A stretch of 7,300 nucleotides of DNA from Candidatus Methanoplasma reticulitermitis (GCA_031287135.1 JAITTK010000071.1:1-7300), one strand, 5' to 3'. Positions 1-6,604 are shown, numbered from the stretch's first letter. The notes: generated by a model from the letters alone, not told the origin. Program-made: numbers and translations.

Positions 1-463
1 TCTTTTCATTAAGGTCTATGCTTACTACCCTGGCCTTCACTACGTCTCCCACGGAGAGTATCTTCCCGGTATCCTTACCCACAAGCCTCTGGTTTGACTC
101 ATCTATGTCAACACGGTCATCGACCACCTGACTTATATGCAGAAGACCGTCGAGTGGACCGAACCTTACAAAGGCTCCGAATTTGAGGACCTCCACTACC
201 ACGCCTTCGATTATCTCATTGTCTTTGAGCTTGAATACAACCTGTTCGTATTTGACTGTCTGGTAGACGGCACCGTCACCGTGGACTATACGCCCCGGAC
301 CGACCGGTCTGACGTTTCTTATGAGAACGGTTATCTCTTTCTCCTCTCCGATTCTCCCTTCGAAGGAGTCCCACGTGAGGGCATCTATAACCTTCTCGAT
401 ATCCTCGGCAAGCTCTGCCGGCGGAATCCTCACGATCCTCTCAGCCTCTGTCAACATATACAT
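1..463 (-). CDS. rpo7: DNA-directed RNA polymerase subunit Rpo7 (RpoE'), 5' part
   Basis: Partial gene: 154 codons are visible and the C-terminus runs off the left edge; the family is usually about 180-190 residues. Rpo7 pairs with Rpo4 to form the stalk of archaeal RNA polymerase, which helps open the promoter and binds the emerging RNA. The start MYMLTEAERIVRIPP matches the archaeal Rpo7 opening (MYxL...VRIPP). Residues 1-80 form the tip domain, with the R-x-V-G-x-G-R-I-x-x-GDGAVY stretch around 52-67. Residues about 82-154 are an S1 RNA-binding domain, with EGVVVEVLKFGAFVRFGPLDGLLHIS-type residues near 86-111. ATG at 463 is chosen because it restores the family N-terminus, has GAGG 7 nt upstream (471-474 on this strand) and lies at the expected distance from the TATA box at 500-507. 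ATG at 457 is a less likely alternative. The identification is by family resemblance and is secure. Confidence 0.95.
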   Translation of the reverse strand, partial: MYMLTEAERIVRIPPAELAEDIEKVIDALTWDSFEGRIGEEKEITVLIRNVRPVGPGRIVHGDGAVYQTVKYEQVVFKLKDNEIIEGVVVEVLKFGAFVRFGPLDGLLHISQVVDDRVDIDESNQRLVGKDTGKILSVGDVVKARVVSIDLNEK

Positions 464-470
464 AGCAGGT

Positions 471-507
471 CCTCTTGGATGCAGGGATTATAGCCATCGT
501 ATATAAA
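471..507 (-). promoter_or_regulatory. rpo7 promoter (TATA box) and Shine-Dalgarno site
   Basis: On the minus strand TTTATATA (500-507) is a good archaeal TATA box. A start site about 26 nt downstream would fall near 477, giving a leader of about 14 nt. That leader contains GAGG (471-474), 7 nt before the ATG at 463. The start site is inferred from spacing and was not observed. Confidence 0.6.
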
Positions 508-530
508 TCCGTCCATAAGCACGCGCATGT

Positions 531-561
531 AGAAATATAAAGGACGCGGGCATGCGCCCGC
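531..561 (-). terminator. hppA transcription terminator
   Basis: A perfect 6-bp stem, GCGGGC/GCCCGC (546-551 and 556-561), with a 4-nt ATGC loop lies about 23 nt after the hppA stop. On the minus strand it is followed by GTCC and then TTTATATTTCT (531-541). The hairpin plus T-rich tail would end hppA transcription just before the rpo7 promoter. Confidence 0.6.
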
Positions 562-583
562 TGATTTTAAGCCTTTAAAACGT

Positions 584-2746
584 TTAAACAACAACGAACA
601 GAACCGCCGTGACGAGACATATCGTCGAGAGCAGCTTGACGAGCACGTGTATCGATGGCCCCGCGGTGTCCTTGAACGGATCTCCGACTGTGTCACCGAC
701 GACTGCGGCCGCATGCGCGGATGATCCTTTTCCGCCGTGGTTGCCTTCCTCTATGTACTTCTTGGCGTTGTCCCAGGCGCCTCCCCCGTTGTTGAGGAAG
801 TTTGCCATGAGGATACCGACGATCGTACCGACCATGATCAGTGCCCCGACAGCCATGTAGGCTATGTCCGGGAACAGGAACCTGTATATCAGACCGAAGA
901 CCACTGGCACCAATATCGGAAGCATTGCGGGGACCACCATTGCCCTGAGGGCACCGCGGGTAGCTATGTCAACACAGTCCTTGTAGCTGGGCTCAGATGT
1001 CCCAGCCATTATTCCCGGATCCTCGCGGAACTGTCTGCGTACCTCCTCGATCATCTCTCCGGCGGCCTTTCCGACAGCGCGGATGGCGAGCGACGCGAAG
1101 TAGAATACGAGAACTGCTCCCACGAGCGCACCGCAGAATATGAGCGGGTCCCCGATGTTCACGTTGAACACTTCTGACAGGGAGAGTCCTTTGATCTCCG
1201 AGACGATCTCGAAGAACGCCGCGAAGAGCAGGAACGCCGCAAGTGCCGCGGAGGCCATCGCATATCCCTTGGTGAGAGCTTTTGTGGTGTTGCCTGCCGC
1301 ATCCAGCTTGTCCGTCCTCTTTCTGACCTCATCGGGCTGGTTCGACATTTCCGCGATACCGCCCGCGTTGTCGGTTATGGGTCCGAACGTATCCTCAGCC
1401 AATATGAAGGCCGAGGATGCGAGCATCGCTATTGTGCCTACCGCGGTGCCGTACAGGCCGAATGCCATCTGGTCCGCGCCTGCCGGCGCCGCATGATACC
1501 CCAACATGTATGATACGATGATGGCGCCCACTATGCATATCACCGGGAGCACGGTCGATTCGAGTCCTGTGGATATGCCCTCTATGACATTTGTCGCCGG
1601 TCCGGTTTCGGAGGATTTTGCAATGTCTTTCACCGGTTTGTGATCGCCGGTGTAATACTGAGTTATGTAAACTATCGCCAGTCCCAGGATGATTCCCACG
1701 ACCCCTGCTCCGAAGAAGTAGTACCACAGTTCACATTCATCGCCCAGCATATAGAATGTAACTATCGCCAGGAATACGAGCACCAGCGCGATTGTCAGAT
1801 AATACCCTTTGTTGAGGGTCTTGCAGACATCGGAGTCCTCGTTTTTCATCCTTACGACGAATATCCCGACGAGGGAGGCTATGAGCCCGAATGCCATCAG
1901 GACAAGTGGTAAGAATACCCAATTGTACGAAAGGCCGGCGCTACCCGCGGCCGCGACAACAGCTGTCCCGATGACCATTGCACCGATGATCTCCGCCGCG
2001 GTCGATTCAAATATGTCCGCTCCGCGACCCGCACAGTCTCCGACATTGTCTCCGACCAGGTCTGCGATGACAGCCGGGTTTCTCGGATCGTCTTCCGGTA
2101 TGCCCGCCTCCACCTTTCCCACGAGGTCGGCACCCACGTCGGCCGCCTTGGTGTATATCCCGCCGCCCAGTTGTGCGAACAAAGCCGCGAATGATGCACC
2201 GAAAGCATACCCTACCACTGCGTGCAGGGTCCTTGTCATTGTTTCGTCGATGATCGCATCGTACACGAAGACGACGGAGAACAGACCGACAAGGCTCAGT
2301 GCGGAAACGGCGATACCCGAGATGGCACCTCCGCGGAAAGAGCATACGAACGCGTCATTCAGAGATTTGCCTGCCGCATGTGCGGTCCTGATGTTGGCGT
2401 TGACGGATATCCTCATCCCGATGTATCCCGAAAGGATCGAGAAACCGGCCCCTATCAGGAACGCGATCGCGACCATCGGTCCCAGATATTCCTTAAAACT
2501 ATCTACCAATCCGGCAAGTGCCAATACCACTGCCAGGATTATGCTGATGATCCCTATCGTCTTGTACTGACGCCTGAGGTATGCCATGGCGCCGGTTTCG
2601 ATAGCATCGGATATCTTCTGCATCTCAGGTGTACCTTTGTCCCTTGACCATATGTCCCTGAAGAAGTACAGAGCGAAGACCAACGCGATTATCGCCGAAA
2701 TCGGGATCATGAAGAGCATATTGTTGAAATCCAGTATGTCTATCAT
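584..2746 (-). CDS. hppA: Membrane-bound proton-translocating pyrophosphatase, K+-independent type
   Basis: 720 residues, a typical full length, with many hydrophobic membrane segments. The enzyme hydrolyses pyrophosphate in the cytoplasm and pumps cations out across the membrane. All three conserved catalytic loops are visible: YTKAADVGADLVGKVE (198-213) running into DNVGDCAGRGADIFES (233-248); DNAGG (459-463) with GNTTKA (485-490); and NNGGGAWDNAKKYIEEG (652-668) with DTVGDPFKDTAGPS (685-698). Lys489 in GNTTKA occupies the position that is alanine in K+-dependent enzymes and lysine in K+-independent ones. Since known Na+-pumping members are K+-dependent, H+ pumping is the likely activity; that is inference from family rules. 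The ATG at 2746 precedes the first membrane helix; M10 and M13 are less likely starts. It appears monocistronic, with its own TATA box and terminator. Pyrophosphate recycling would save energy in a methanogen with a low ATP yield. Confidence 0.97.
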   Translation of the reverse strand: MIDILDFNNMLFMIPISAIIALVFALYFFRDIWSRDKGTPEMQKISDAIETGAMAYLRRQYKTIGIISIILAVVLALAGLVDSFKEYLGPMVAIAFLIGAGFSILSGYIGMRISVNANIRTAHAAGKSLNDAFVCSFRGGAISGIAVSALSLVGLFSVVFVYDAIIDETMTRTLHAVVGYAFGASFAALFAQLGGGIYTKAADVGADLVGKVEAGIPEDDPRNPAVIADLVGDNVGDCAGRGADIFESTAAEIIGAMVIGTAVVAAAGSAGLSYNWVFLPLVLMAFGLIASLVGIFVVRMKNEDSDVCKTLNKGYYLTIALVLVFLAIVTFYMLGDECELWYYFFGAGVVGIILGLAIVYITQYYTGDHKPVKDIAKSSETGPATNVIEGISTGLESTVLPVICIVGAIIVSYMLGYHAAPAGADQMAFGLYGTAVGTIAMLASSAFILAEDTFGPITDNAGGIAEMSNQPDEVRKRTDKLDAAGNTTKALTKGYAMASAALAAFLLFAAFFEIVSEIKGLSLSEVFNVNIGDPLIFCGALVGAVLVFYFASLAIRAVGKAAGEMIEEVRRQFREDPGIMAGTSEPSYKDCVDIATRGALRAMVVPAMLPILVPVVFGLIYRFLFPDIAYMAVGALIMVGTIVGILMANFLNNGGGAWDNAKKYIEEGNHGGKGSSAHAAAVVGDTVGDPFKDTAGPSIHVLVKLLSTICLVTAVLFVVV

Positions 2747-2797
2747 TTTGTTTTTACCCCTTTTATTTTGACTCCTGTACCGAGTTCTTGTATATAA
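2747..2797 (-). promoter_or_regulatory. hppA promoter and leader
   Basis: On the minus strand GGATTATATA includes a TATA box at 2791-2797. A start site about 26 nt downstream (near 2768) gives a leader of about 22 nt, rich in A, with AAGGGGT 7-13 nt before the ATG as a weak ribosome-binding site. The positions are inferred from spacing. Confidence 0.5.
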
Positions 2798-2826
2798 TCC
2801 TTAGACACGGGGGCCGCCTGTTTCTG

Positions 2827-2857
2827 TGCCGGTATAACGGCGCTGGACGGACCGGCA
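2827..2857. repeat. 7-bp inverted repeat after the MetV-like gene
   Basis: TGCCGGT (2827-2833) and ACCGGCA (2851-2857) are perfect reverse complements with a 17-nt loop. They lie 12 nt beyond the stop of the minus-strand MetV-like gene, where a terminator would be expected. No T-run follows on the minus strand, so its role in termination is doubtful. Confidence 0.35.
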
Positions 2858-2868
2858 TGATGGCGTGC

Positions 2869-3336
2869 TCAGGCATACGGGTCGCACCGGAGACCTCTTT
2901 CCGCGGCGGCATCGGACAATTCTTCCGCCGTGAGTTTCTTGTTTCCCTCCCCGCAGACGAACATCTTCCTGTTTTCGTCTATGAAACCCGCTCCGACGGT
3001 GACGATGGGATTCAGCACTTCCTTCCGGAACACCCTCTCTGCACACAGCGCACCTATGTTGCAGGTCATAGATAGAATCACATCGGTACCGCTCATGAGT
3101 TCCGCATCCGCCTTTGCCCGCACCTTTCCCTCCAAGCACGAGGCGGATGTGCTCAGTGTACCAATAACCTCGACCCCGTCTTCCCGCAGAGCGGCCGCGA
3201 GCCTCTCCGCGGAGTCCGACCCGCCAATATCATTACAGAGTCTGGCACATGTGTTACACGTCCATATGACGACTCTTCTGCCTATCAGAACATCTCTGAG
3301 TTCCGGGTATGACCGGTCCCTTGCGACCATCAACAT
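2869..3336 (-). CDS. MetV-like cysteine-rich protein (methylene-tetrahydrofolate reductase C-terminal type domain)
   Basis: 155 residues from the chosen start. The core resembles the MetV / MTHFR C-terminal zinc- or Fe-S-binding domain. It has WTCNTCARLCNDIGG (C27, C30, C34) followed by SDSAERLAAAL, then a central SASCLEG (C67), then MTCNIGALCAER (C92, C98), then a VGAGF turn and FVCGE (C128). In acetogens MetV partners MetF in methylene-tetrahydrofolate reductase. Here there is no MetF beside it, and the cysteine-rich tail of true MetV (several Cys ending near CP...C) is absent; only C151 lies near the end. The open frame extends upstream to a GTG at 3402, but that start has no ribosome-binding site and lies upstream of the TATA box at 3359-3367. 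ATG at 3336 sits about 26 nt from that box, which fits a leaderless mRNA; ATG at 3330 is an alternative. It is divergent from the operon starting at 3459. Family assignment is moderately sure; its function in this organism is unknown. Confidence 0.7.
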   Translation of the reverse strand: MLMVARDRSYPELRDVLIGRRVVIWTCNTCARLCNDIGGSDSAERLAAALREDGVEVIGTLSTSASCLEGKVRAKADAELMSGTDVILSMTCNIGALCAERVFRKEVLNPIVTVGAGFIDENRKMFVCGEGNKKLTAEELSDAAAERGLRCDPYA

Positions 3337-3358
3337 GCCCCGTGAATCCGCTATGACG

Positions 3359-3367
3359 TATAATATT
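3359..3367 (-). promoter_or_regulatory. TATA box of the MetV-like gene, suggesting a leaderless start
   Basis: On the minus strand AATATTATA (3359-3367) lies inside the longest open frame but about 26 nt upstream of the ATG at 3336. A start site at or next to that ATG would give a leaderless transcript. This spacing was used to choose the start of the gene. Confidence 0.5.
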
Positions 3368-3410
3368 GCTGTCGCCGTGCCGATATGGAACGGTGTCGGC
3401 ACCAGCAGAC

Positions 3411-3451
3411 TTTTAACAGAGCAATACTTGAAGATGGAGCATAGAGCAGGT
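3411..3451 (+). promoter_or_regulatory. Putative operon promoter and ribosome-binding site
   Basis: TTTTAA (3411-3416) is a weak TATA-like element 43-48 nt before the operon's first ATG, placing a start near 3438-3441. AGGT (3448-3451) is a short Shine-Dalgarno match 7 nt before the ATG at 3459. Only about 120 bp separate the two divergent start codons, so both promoters share this spacer. Confidence 0.4.
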
Positions 3452-3458
3452 TATTGAG

Positions 3459-4400
3459 ATGACGGACTTAGAACTCATACCCGTGAAAGACATCAAAGCG
3501 ACGAAAGACATGACGGTGGACCAGATGCTGAAGGCCATGGGTGAGGCGGGCGGCTTTACCGCACAGAAGCTTGCCGATGCCACGAACATCGCGGAATCCA
3601 TGGCAAAGGACAAGGACTGTCTCAAGATATTGTCTTTCCCTGCCTGCATAATGGCCACAGGCACAAGGGGCGTCTTGGTGGATATGGTCAAGAACGGTCT
3701 CGTAGATCTGATAATAACAACATGCGGAACACTGGACCACGACCTTTCGAGAAGTTATGCGGATTACTACAAAGGCGATTTCATGATGGACGACGAGATG
3801 CTGAGAGACAAATACGAGATCAGCAGGCTCGGGAATGTCCTGGTCCCGGATGAATGCTACGGTGTTGTCCTTGAGGATAACCTGTTGCCGATGTTCGATG
3901 ATATCTTTTCGGAAACACAGTCCATGACCACCCATGAGATAATAGACGCTGTCGGTTCAAGGATTCAGGATGAGGACAGCCTACTGTATCAGTGCCACAA
4001 GATGGGTGTCCCGGTGGTCGTTCCGGGCATAACCGACGGCTCGTTCGGTTGTCAGCTCTGGATGTACTATCAGACGCACAGGAAGCTCCGCATAGACCTT
4101 TTCGGCGACGAGCAGATGCTCAGCGAAATGACCAACGCGGCTAAATCGACCGGTGCCATAATAGTCGGGGGAGGCATATCAAAACACCACGTGATATGGT
4201 GGAACCAGTTCAGGGGCGGACTCGACTACTGCATATACCTGACAACCGCGGAGGAGTACGACGGTTCCCTGTCCGGTGCCCGTATCAGGGAGGCGGTATC
4301 CTGGGGCAAAGTCCGGGCCGATGCGAAGAAGATGACGGTGGAGGGCGATGCCACCATAACCCTGCCCCTGATATACGCCGGTCTCCTGAGCAGGATATGA
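3459..4400 (+). CDS. dys: Deoxyhypusine synthase
   Basis: 313 residues. The enzyme transfers the aminobutyl group of spermidine, with NAD+, to one lysine of translation factor aIF5A, the first step of hypusine formation. The family's signature C-terminus is clear: GGGISKHH (237-244), GLDYCIYLTTAEEYDGSLSGAR (254-275) and EAVSWGK (278-284), where Lys284 corresponds to the catalytic lysine (Lys329 in the human enzyme) and Trp282 and Glu278 line the spermidine site. An N-terminal TTCGTLDHDL (87-96) matches the NAD-binding region in its archaeal form. From memory alignment, human Asn292 falls on Trp247; I believe other archaeal enzymes share this but could not check. The start at 3459 has AGGT 7 nt upstream. 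It is first in a tight operon, 6 nt before the next gene. All key residues seem present, so an active enzyme is expected; why it sits with dehydrogenase and methyltransferase homologues is not obvious. Confidence 0.92.
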   Translation: MTDLELIPVKDIKATKDMTVDQMLKAMGEAGGFTAQKLADATNIAESMAKDKDCLKILSFPACIMATGTRGVLVDMVKNGLVDLIITTCGTLDHDLSRSYADYYKGDFMMDDEMLRDKYEISRLGNVLVPDECYGVVLEDNLLPMFDDIFSETQSMTTHEIIDAVGSRIQDEDSLLYQCHKMGVPVVVPGITDGSFGCQLWMYYQTHRKLRIDLFGDEQMLSEMTNAAKSTGAIIVGGGISKHHVIWWNQFRGGLDYCIYLTTAEEYDGSLSGARIREAVSWGKVRADAKKMTVEGDATITLPLIYAGLLSRI

Positions 4401-4406
4401 GGTAAA

Positions 4407-5414
4407 ATGTCGAAGAACATCCTTGTACTGCCGGGTGACGGTGTCGGTCCCGAAGTGACCCTTTCCGCGATCCGCATATTGGAACAGGTAGCGGACGGGC
4501 GGATAGATATGAAGTACGGGGATATCGGGCAATCCGCATTTATCAAAACATCGGAATACCTTCCCGCAGAGACCGTGGATCTGGCAACGGAGGCGGATGC
4601 CATAATTGCCGGAGTCGTTATAGATGCTCCTTCCGAAAGGGGCTATCGGAGTCCGATAAGAGTACTGAAAAAACAACTCAATCTGTACTCGGTGGTCAGG
4701 AAGTTCTCCCCCTTATGCGACAGTATCGGCACCAAGGGAGTGGACCTCATTGTGATCAACGGCAATCCGGATGCACTGCTGAACGTGGTGGAGACGGAGT
4801 GTCTCGACGGTGTCGATATACACAAATTCCTCTCGATCGCCAGTTGCAGGAAGCTGTTCCGAAAGACCATGCAGATCGCATCTCTGATGGGGCGCAGCAA
4901 CATAACATGCGCACACAGGAAAAGCATGTTCCCTTCTCTCGACGGCATGTTCGTGGATATTTTCTACAAAGAGCTGGCAGGTTCCGGGTTTGTCCTGGAG
5001 GACATGGAGATCGATACGGTCGCATCCGAGACGGTCAGGGACCCCGCATCGATGGATGTCATCGTCTCTAACGACATATACGGGACCGTGCTCGCCGGAT
5101 TGGCGGCGGGAATGGTCGGAGGCAGTTATCTTACGCCGATGGGGAACATCGGCGACAACTCCGGCTTGTTCGAACCCATGCACGGACCCAATCCCAAGTC
5201 GATTGAGAGCGGGAATGTGAATCCGACCTCCGCGATATTATCCGGAGCAATGGCCCTGGACCACTTGGGGATGCTGTATGAGGCAGAGAAAATTAGAAAA
5301 GCCGTCAGATACGTCTACGGCACGGGAATGGTCACACCGGATGTAGGGGGGACGGCGACCACGAAAGAATTCACCGACAGTGTGATCGATGCCATCGGAA
5401 AGGATGATGAGTAA
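4407..5414 (+). CDS. Isocitrate/isopropylmalate dehydrogenase family protein with altered active site
   Basis: 335 residues, the normal length for LeuB/AksF-type decarboxylating dehydrogenases. Fold landmarks remain: LPGDGVGPEV (8-17), RSPIRVLKKQLNLYSVVR (81-98), NIGDNSGLFEPMHG (247-260), NPTSAILSGAM (272-282) and TPDVGGTATTKEF (310-322). The catalytic set is largely replaced. The substrate-binding R-E-N-T-E-G-L-Y segment reads NGNPDALL (118-125), so its Arg becomes Asn118 and the catalytic Tyr becomes Leu125. The H-K-x-N motif reads HRKS (170-173), so the catalytic Lys becomes Arg171 and Asn becomes Ser173. The metal-binding G-D-x-x-x-D reads GTVLAG (226-231), so both Asp are lost (Thr227, Gly231), though Asp203 is kept. 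True IPMDH, IDH or AksF activity is therefore unlikely. It may be a pseudoenzyme, a nucleotide-binding partner, or a dehydrogenase with new chemistry. GAGGT (4399-4403) overlaps the upstream stop. The family is certain, the function unknown. Confidence 0.88.
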   Translation: MSKNILVLPGDGVGPEVTLSAIRILEQVADGRIDMKYGDIGQSAFIKTSEYLPAETVDLATEADAIIAGVVIDAPSERGYRSPIRVLKKQLNLYSVVRKFSPLCDSIGTKGVDLIVINGNPDALLNVVETECLDGVDIHKFLSIASCRKLFRKTMQIASLMGRSNITCAHRKSMFPSLDGMFVDIFYKELAGSGFVLEDMEIDTVASETVRDPASMDVIVSNDIYGTVLAGLAAGMVGGSYLTPMGNIGDNSGLFEPMHGPNPKSIESGNVNPTSAILSGAMALDHLGMLYEAEKIRKAVRYVYGTGMVTPDVGGTATTKEFTDSVIDAIGKDDE

Positions 5415-6472
5415 TGACAATGAAAGATGCCGGACACAGAGAATGCGTGAGAGCCGCACTTGACCACGAGGTGACCGACAGGATACCTGTCAATAACTTC
5501 GCGCTCGTCACCGCCGCGAGGAGTGCCGGCGTAACGGTCAAAGAGGCAAGGAACAACCCCGGGATATCCGCCAGAGTGGCTGTAGACTATTCCTTGAAAA
5601 CCTACTCGGATTTCGTCAAACCCATACTTGATTCGCAGGTCCCGTTCGCCGACCTCGGGATGGACGTGAGGTTCCCGGACGATGATTACGGGTACATAAA
5701 GGAACATCCGATAAAGAACATGGAAGACATAGACGAGCTGGCATTTTTCGACCCAACTGTCGCGAAGGAATGCCCCATGTTCACACAGGTCATAACGAAG
5801 AGCCTGGAAGAGACGAGAAGGATACTGGAAGAGGATTTGCACATATGCGGGCTTTCCTGGGGTCCGATGACCACGGCGGGATATCTGATGGGGACGGAAG
5901 ATATGCTTATGATGACGATGATGGAGCCGGATATGGTGAAAAAACTCATCGGGAAGACCGCGCCGTTCATCTCCGCCATGCAGAAGAAGATGATAGATTC
6001 CGGTGCGACCGTCATGTGGATGGCCGACCCCACATCATCGGGCGATATGATATCCCCGGACATGTTCAGGGAATATTCGTACCCGTCGCTGAAAGAAGTC
6101 ACGGATGATGTCCTGGCCGCATATGACGTGCCGTCGTTCCTGCACATCTGCGGCAACACGCTGGACACGATACCCCTCCTGCCGGAACTCAAAGTGGATT
6201 GTTTCAGTTTCGATCACGGTGTGGATATCCATAAAGCAAAAGACAAGGCCGGTAAAAAAATGGCACTCATGGGTAACATAGACCCTGTGCGTATGATACT
6301 CAGCGGTACCCCGGATGAGATAACCAAGGAATGCTACAGGCTGATGGATGCTGCCGGAAAGGATGGGGGTTTCATCCTGGCACCCGGGTGCGAGACCCCG
6401 CAGGCGAGTCCGGACGAGAATGTCAGGGCCATGGGGCTGTCCGGCATCGGATACCGGAAGGGCCGGGATTAA
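5414..6472 (+). CDS. UroD-fold methyltransferase of the MtaA/MtbA (methylcobamide:CoM) group
   Basis: 352 residues, close to MtaA/MtbA length. The family moves methyl groups from a methylated corrinoid protein to a thiol such as coenzyme M, using zinc bound by a His-x-Cys...Cys set. Here that set is HIC (His244, Cys246) and Cys326 in LAPGCETPQASPDENV (323-337). Other shared blocks are WMADPTSSGDMISPDMF (202-218), LMGNIDP (285-291) and an N-terminal ALDHEVTDRIPV (15-26). MtaA has GCGIAP where this protein has GCETPQ, so it is a divergent paralogue and the substrates are not established. The porphyrin-binding arginine region of true uroporphyrinogen decarboxylase is not seen. Its ATG overlaps the preceding stop by one base (TAATG), with AGGATGAT about 6 nt upstream, implying translational coupling; the ATG at 5420 is an alternative start. 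No corrinoid protein or substrate methyltransferase gene is adjacent. Confidence 0.87.
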   Translation: MTMKDAGHRECVRAALDHEVTDRIPVNNFALVTAARSAGVTVKEARNNPGISARVAVDYSLKTYSDFVKPILDSQVPFADLGMDVRFPDDDYGYIKEHPIKNMEDIDELAFFDPTVAKECPMFTQVITKSLEETRRILEEDLHICGLSWGPMTTAGYLMGTEDMLMMTMMEPDMVKKLIGKTAPFISAMQKKMIDSGATVMWMADPTSSGDMISPDMFREYSYPSLKEVTDDVLAAYDVPSFLHICGNTLDTIPLLPELKVDCFSFDHGVDIHKAKDKAGKKMALMGNIDPVRMILSGTPDEITKECYRLMDAAGKDGGFILAPGCETPQASPDENVRAMGLSGIGYRKGRD

Positions 6473-6500
6473 ACGCGGAAGGGGAATAGGGCGCAACCCG

Positions 6501-6545
6501 GTCCGAACGGAACGCTTCCTCCTGCGGCGTCCCCCGTTCCCGGAC
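6501..6545. repeat. Bulged inverted repeat between convergent genes
   Basis: GTCCG (6501-6505), a 3-nt AAC bulge and GGAACG (6509-6514) pair with CGTTCC (6535-6540) and CGGAC (6541-6545), giving 11 base pairs around a 20-nt loop. It lies in the 132-bp spacer between the operon's last stop (6472) and the stop of the minus-strand ArsD-like gene (6605). It may help end transcription from either side, but neither side has a strong T-run, so this is tentative. Confidence 0.35.
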
Positions 6546-6604
6546 GGCACATTATGTGAAATACAATCCGGGGTGCGCCGTACCGACTTTTCAGACGGGC
6601 TGTC

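Noticed and set aside
137..493. Plus-strand open frame opposite rpo7
   Set aside because: The minus strand encodes an unmistakable Rpo7 N-terminus and S1 domain; this is a shadow.
1809..2570. Long plus-strand open frame (253 codons) opposite hppA
   Set aside because: It is wholly antisense to a perfectly conserved pyrophosphatase, its translation has no recognisable motif, and it has no promoter or ribosome-binding site.
3337..3402. N-terminal extension of the MetV-like protein from the GTG at 3402
   Set aside because: No ribosome-binding site, the region contains a good TATA box, and the family core begins only after the ATG at 3336.
2930..3457. Plus-strand open frame of 175 codons ending just before the deoxyhypusine synthase gene
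   Set aside because: It is antisense to the MetV-like gene, whose cysteine motifs read clearly on the minus strand; the plus-strand translation is low in recognisable content.
4407..5414. PdxA-type 4-hydroxythreonine-phosphate dehydrogenase
   Set aside because: The N-terminal GDGVGPEV and C-terminal VGGTATTKEFTD signatures belong to the isocitrate/isopropylmalate branch, and the PdxA metal-binding histidine pattern is not seen.
5414..6472. Uroporphyrinogen decarboxylase (haem pathway enzyme)
   Set aside because: The HxC...C zinc ligands and the ADPxxSxDxxSPxxF block fit the MtaA/MtbA methyltransferases, and the arginine-rich porphyrin-binding N-terminus is absent.
6548..6558. 11-nt palindrome CACATTATGTG in the convergent spacer
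   Set aside because: Too short to assign a role, with no gene start nearby for it to regulate.
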